Origin: Cenococcum geophilum 1.58
Taxonomy: Eukaryota; Ascomycota; Dothideomycetes; Gloniales; Gloniaceae
Reading direction: 5' to 3'
Assembly: GCA_001692895.1 (NCBI GenBank)
Contig: KV748179.1
Span: forward strand, 4,486,668 to 4,550,667
DNA length: 64,000 nucleotides
This document shows positions 59,616 to 64,000 of the stretch, in pieces. Within the stretch, counting starts at the first letter, position 1; each line of letters begins with the position of its first letter. Below the pieces are notes generated by a model. It saw nothing but the letters and a program-made list of their open reading frames with translations. It was not told the origin of the DNA and made no database searches. A program made the position numbers and the translations under genes.

Positions 59616-60169
59616 CTAAGGTAATAGGCAAGCGGTATAAGGTTAAAGCTATACTATGCTATAAGTCTATTAAGAACAAGCTTTAATTTAAAGTTAAATG
59701 GCTAGGCTAGCCTGCTAAGGACTCTATATAAGAACTAGAGGATTACCTTAATCGTTATAAAGATATTCTAAAAGAATATTAGGACTAAGGTCTATAATCT
59801 ACAAGTTATAGAAAGCGCTCTAATACTATAGTGTTATCGCGACCTATAAAGAAAGCTTATAAAAAGAGTAAATAGGTTAAATTAGATATGGAACGGATAG
59901 GCTCCAGAAACTATAGGGATAAGGGCTATAGCCTAAGGCAGGACGGGTCCTTAGCCTTTTTACGTATATAGCATAGAGTTAATAGGGCATTTTACTAGAA
60001 TTGTATTCCTATTTATTAATCTATACTAGGAATATTGTTTTTAGGGCTTCTAAGCCCTTTCTAAAAGCCTTATAAGGCCTTTTCGAGCACCTAATTAAGG
60101 TCCTTAATTGCTATTATATATAAGAACGAATCCTAAAAGTCTAAACTATAAATGCCTAATCTAAAAAGC

Positions 60170-60790
60170 TACTATGCCTTATTATTATTAGGAGTAGGAT
60201 TAGTATCTATTAGGCTATTAAGTGGTGGCTAACGAGAATGGGATCTAGACCCCTTAGTAGGGGTATAAGTAGGTATAAAAATAGGGGTAGGATAATGAGG
60301 TGTAGCTAGGGCAGAGATCCTTAAACGCTTAGCACTAATATTAGATCTAAACTAATACTAATAAAGCTCTTACGGCGTAAGCTTATAGTTAATAAAGACA
60401 CGCTTAAGCCTAGAATAAATAGAGACGTTAGCTAGCTAGTATAGTCTAGAACCACTAAGACCTTACTATAGTAACTATTAGTTACCTATTTACTAGGTAT
60501 CCAAAAGGTAACCTGCCTAATAGCGTATTATATTATGCTCTTTTAAAACTTAACGCGTATGCGTAAACTTCTTTCTATAGTAGATAGCGACCTTCTTCTT
60601 ATTACCCCTATCTCTTACCCTATTCTTAGTATACTAACCTTGCTCTTATATTAGGCGTTACTAGCTAGCTTACTAGAAATTATAGGCGGTATAGATGGCT
60701 ATAGCATAGTTTTAAATTTAACTAAGACGTTTAGTATTAGTGCTGGAATAAGATAAAGCTCGAGTAATATAATAGTTAAGGATATTAAAG
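60170..60790 (-). other. Antisense protein-like region in the 3' spacer of element G
   Basis: On the minus strand this region gives a long coherent frame with pieces such as NRVRDRGNKKKVAIYYRKKF and LATPHYPTPIFIPTYTPTKG. It begins about 400 bp past the G chromodomain, on the strand opposite to pol. It has no likeness that I can see to the antisense regions of A/B/E or K. Broken fossil; no domain recognised. Confidence 0.55.
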
Positions 60791-61879
60791 GATTGTCGCC
60801 ACTTAGGCCCAGGCTATTAAAGCTTAAAGTTAGTAATAGAAATCTATTAAGGATAGAAAAGCTTACCTTAACGTAACTATCGCTTTTAGTACGTATATAT
60901 TAATTATAAGGACTAAAGGTATTAGATCTAACGCAGTATGTCTTATTATAAGCCTCTAAAATCCTATTATTAGATTTCTGGTCTTTTAAAGATATATAGG
61001 CAAAATTATTTAGGTAGGACCAGCACTAGTTATAGGTTAGTGGGGGTTAAGGTTCTATATATAAAGGCAGGGCTAGGATACACTATAGAATTTACTTAAA
61101 AGAGTAGTTAGTAGGAGAACGAAGAGGTATATTAAATTAATAATAAAAAAGAAAAAAACCTTAATAATATATTAAAGATACGTCTAAATTGGACGAAGGT
61201 TAATAATGGGAAGTAAGGTGTTAAGGAAAAGGATTAAGCTTAATAAGTAAAGTGTCTTTATACTTTACCGTCTAATACCCTTTTAGTAAATAGCCATAAC
61301 CTTGCCGATATAACTCTGTTATAATAGCGCTATTTAAAAGGAAGAAAATACGCGTATAAGCTATCTAGCTATTACTTCCTTATAAAAACTAAGTACGCGG
61401 CTAGGGGAAGGTAATTAAGACGTTAAATTAAAGATGTATATAGGTTAAATTAGACCTAAAATAATATTATAGTATTAAAGAATAACGTTATAGACGTTCT
61501 TAATAATTGTATAATAGCTATAATTGCTATTACAAAATATCCCTATTTGCTAGGTAGTAGAGCTATACTAAATATACGGTATAGGACTACTAGATTTAAA
61601 AATATATACACCAAATCTTAAGAGATAAGTCTCTTTAAATAACTAATTAATACCTTAACCGTATCTAATAGCCTAAGGGCAAATATAGGAGTAAATATTA
61701 GTGACGTAGGGGATTATAAAAAAAGGATTATAAGAAAAGATTATGGACTATATTTTAGTAGTTAAAGACAACGGTAAGCTAAGGCTTTATATATTAAATC
61801 CTATACTAAAAGGTTTTACGGAACTATACTAGAACATTAAATTGCCTATAATACTTATAATTAACTATATCAGGAAAAT
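60791..61879. other. Unassigned RIP-altered stretch after element G
   Basis: This is a TA-rich stretch without a recognisable gene. The piece at 61740-61840 reads VKDNGKLRLYILNP on the plus strand, which recalls a reverse-transcriptase segment but is too short to assign. It may be the remaining 3' part of G or the stub of a further element. Confidence 0.4.
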
Positions 61880-62130
61880 GTTTATGCCTCCTAACAGTAC
61901 TAACAGGTTCCTAACAGCTCCTATTAGGGCTGTCAGGAGCTCTAGAAGACACTCACACTCGGCTTCCTATCAGGAACCTGTTAGGAGGTCGCCCGGACTA
62001 CACGGATTATACGGACCTCTAGGACCTCCAGGACCTCCAGGACCATCAGTACTGTCAGGACCATCAGGACTATCAGGACCATCAGTACCATCAGTATAAT
62101 TAGGATAATTAGGACAATCAGGATAATAAT
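61880..62130. repeat. 9 bp minisatellite (AGGACCATC)n and flanking GC-rich repeat
   Basis: From about 62020 the sequence is a run of 9 bp units (AGGACCATC, AGTACCATC, AGGACTATC, AGGATAATT). Before it, CCTAACAGTACTAACAGG and an inverted CAGGAACCTGTTAGG recall the minisatellite beside element K. CA dinucleotides survive, so RIP has not acted here. The frame across it is a shadow. Confidence 0.85.
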
Positions 62131-63540
62131 TAAAATAACAAAATTCTAGATTTTAAAATAAGGTATATTAATACTCCAGTATTTATAGCAGTTAAAATAT
62201 AAAAATTGGTTTAATTTTAGGCCCTATTCTATATACAGGATGCTTTAAGCTATCTAAATAATCCAAATTAATCCTTCTTACCTACCCCTATGTCTGTGTC
62301 TACTCAGGCGTTAAGCAATCGATTAAGGAGACAAGGGGGAAGGCTCTCGCAGAGGTTCCAAATCGTCAATTAGCGGTGTTCCCGATGATCCACCGGCCGT
62401 GTACTAATTTCCTAACTAGGCCTAGTGCCTGCCTGCCTGCCTGCCTACCTGCCTGCTTGCCTATCCTGCCTGTTTTGCCTATCCTGCCTATCCTACCTGT
62501 CCTACCTGTCCGACCATCCTACCTATTTGTACCTGTCTGTCGGTGCCTACCTATCTATGCCTACCTGTCTATGCCTGCCTGTCGTACCTACTTGTCTATA
62601 CCTACCTATCTGTATCTACAATTCGGGGCAGAGGTCGGCCCGATTAAAGGCTCTGCTTGATTCGATTGCGATTAATTATATTAATTCGAATCGTTCTCTA
62701 TGGCCGTTCGCTGGCTGTATATTCGAACGGTAGTCGTCTAGGGTGCCTCCCTAGGAGGCCTTAATTCGATTTAGTGACGGGCCAATATTAAAGCTCTGGT
62801 TCAATTCAATCGATTAATTAATTAAATCGTTCGTGGTGTTTGCTGGCTAGTCGTTTAAACGGTCGTCGTCTAGTTTTAGCAACGGTCGTCTCCTACCTAC
62901 CTACCTACCTACCTATCTGCCTGCCTACCTACCTACCTACCTACCTACCTGCCTACCTACCTGCCTGCCTACCTGCCTGCCTGCCTATCTGCCTATATCA
63001 GTATCTAATTCAATTCGGGGGAGGGGTCGGCCCGATCGAAGGCTCTAATCGATTCAGATCGTTCTCTACAGCCATTCGCTAGCTATATATTCAAATGGTA
63101 GTCGTCTAAGGTGCCTCCCTAGGAGGCCTTAATTCGATTTAGTGATAAGCTAATATCAAAGCTCTAGTTTAATTCAATCAATCAATTAATTAAATCATTC
63201 GTGGTATTCGCTAGCTAGTTATTTAAAAGGTCGTTATCTAGTTCTAGTAACGGTCGTCTGGTTCTAGTAACGGTTATCTAACTCTAGGACGGTTATCTAA
63301 TTTTAGCAACAATCGTCTAGTTCTAGCGACGGTTATCTAATTCTAGTAACGGTCATCTAGTTCTAGCAACGGTCGTCTAGTTCTAGTAATAGTCCTCTAC
63401 TAGCTGCCGTTCTAGTACCTCCTAAGGTAGGGAGGATATAAGAAAGGGTAAAAAATAAGGTGGCTACAAAGGGGGTAGCTTGGCAGAGGCACGTGTAGGG
63501 CTATCGAAAATATAGCGGGGACCCGATAGTAATATATATT
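62131..63540. repeat. Repeat block S2 (second copy of the S block)
   Basis: Same order as S1: the AATTCTAGATTT lead, a CCTGCCTGCCTACC microsatellite (62425-62610), a GGTCGGCCCGATTAAAGGC unit with the GCCTCCCTAGGAGGC palindrome (62625-62880), a second microsatellite (62890-63000), a second unit (63015-63230), GTCGTCTAGTTCTAGCGACG arrays (63230-63400) and the GGAGGATATAAGAAAGGGTA line (63425-63540). It is less RIP-altered than S1. No gene; open frames are repeat shadows. Confidence 0.85.
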
Positions 63541-64000
63541 ATGCAAGGCTTCGTATAAAGCCTCCGTACGTAAAGCTTCGCGTAAAGCCTTATGCAGAGC
63601 CTTATGCAGAGCCTTTGTACGTAAAGCTTCGTATAGAGCTTTGTATAGAGCTTCATATAAAGCTTCGTATAGAGCTTCGTGTAGAGCTTCGTATAGAGCT
63701 TCGTATAGAGCTTTGTATAAAGCTTTATATAGAGCTTTATATAGAGCTTCGTATAGAGCTTCGTATAGAGCTTCGTATAGAGCTTCGTGTAGAGCTTCGT
63801 GTAGAGCTTTATATAGAGCTTCGTGTAAAGCTTCGTATAGAGCTTTGTATAGAGCTTCGTGTAGAGCTTCGTGTAGAGCTTTATATAGAGCTTCGTGTAA
63901 AGCTTCGTATAAAGCTTTGTATAGAGCTTCGTGTAGAGCTTCGTGTAGAGCTTTATATAGAGCTTTATGTAGAGCTTCGTATAAAGCTTTGTATAGAGCT
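63541..64000. repeat. 12 bp minisatellite (AGAGCTTCGTGT)n running off the window
   Basis: About 38 units of 12 bp, AGAGCTTCGTGT or AGAGCTTCGTAT, more degenerate at the left end. It is the reverse complement of the array at 33233-33565 inside element N and continues past the window edge. Confidence 0.94.

Larger units (their letters stand above)
50197..61740 (+). mobile_element. Element G: Gypsy chromovirus, 3' LTR not found
   Basis: Plus-strand fossil. A probable 5' LTR starts near 50197 (TATTACGGATACC, compare TGTTACGG in A and D) but is not delimited. Gag runs about 50650-52100 and the protease about 52215-52330 (SGAEINLI). The pol frame is interrupted by the solo LTR at 52787-55494 and resumes with reverse transcriptase about 55900-56560 (VVYLDNILIYLED near 56350), RNase H about 56870-57240, integrase about 57960-58640 and a chromodomain about 59640-59780, split from pol by TRIM element J. 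No second LTR was found before the minisatellite at 61880, so the 3' end is probably truncated. Many dozens of RIP-type breaks. Ambiguous bases at 57497-57511. Confidence 0.82.

Noticed and set aside
59046-59686. Three small frames, two with the same beginning MLCLSPTHLT
   Set aside because: They lie in the two LTRs of the TRIM element J and are identical only because the LTRs are.
61740-61840. Separate LINE or Gypsy reverse transcriptase starting VKDNGKLRLYILNP
   Set aside because: Only about 30 codons resemble such a domain, too little to assign; noted as unassigned.
62376-63082. Several 80-100 residue frames rich in proline, leucine and tyrosine
   Set aside because: They are CCTACC/CCTGCC microsatellite read as protein, with no start context or conserved domain.

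Overview
The window looks like a gene-free, transposon-packed block from the nuclear genome of a filamentous ascomycete (Pezizomycotina). The main reason is the base pattern. Nearly all element interiors are flooded with TA dinucleotides and poor in CA, as left by repeat-induced point mutation (RIP), and every recognisable element family is typical of such fungi. I see no intact host gene, no rRNA, no convincing tRNA and no CRISPR array. Most reading frames over 60 codons are LTRs or low-complexity minisatellites read as protein.

Layout from left to right. 1-2484 is the 3' end of a Gypsy chromovirus (element A), inserted in a compound repeat block (S1: 2485-2694, 8659-9924, 16716-16935). Two further chromoviruses, D (2695-8653) and K (9925-16710), also sit in S1. 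A LINE 3' fragment (16936-18245) follows. Next is a minus-strand Gypsy element M (18246-25522) that was entered by another, F (18385-24284). M lies against element E (25523-50196), which was entered by its relative B (27544-46754, minus strand). B was entered by a short non-LTR element X1 (31056-32063) and by a large TIR element N (32920-43297). N in turn was entered by a second non-LTR element X2 (36045-38453). G (50197 to about 61740) is another chromovirus, interrupted by a solo LTR of the F family, which itself holds a small Copia-derived element H, and by a TRIM element J (59047-59615). The right edge (61880-64000) is minisatellite plus a second copy of the S block. Target-site duplications for most of these insertions can be read directly and fix the order of events; nesting is four deep (E, then B, then N, then X2).

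Three things stand out. First, both X elements begin, exactly at the first base after the target-site duplication, with sequences that fold as hepatitis-delta-type (HDV-like) self-cleaving ribozymes. The two heads differ in sequence but keep P1, P2, P3, P1.1, P4 and a CCAA junction, with paired changes. Second, N is an 8 kb TA-flanked, TIR-bounded element with fold-back and minisatellite ends and intron-dense gene remains; I cannot place it in a known superfamily. Third, three different Gypsy lineages (A/B/E, K and G) each carry protein-like sequence on the opposite strand between the chromodomain and the 3' LTR. All LTR elements are described as fossils; each retained interior is broken many times over by RIP.
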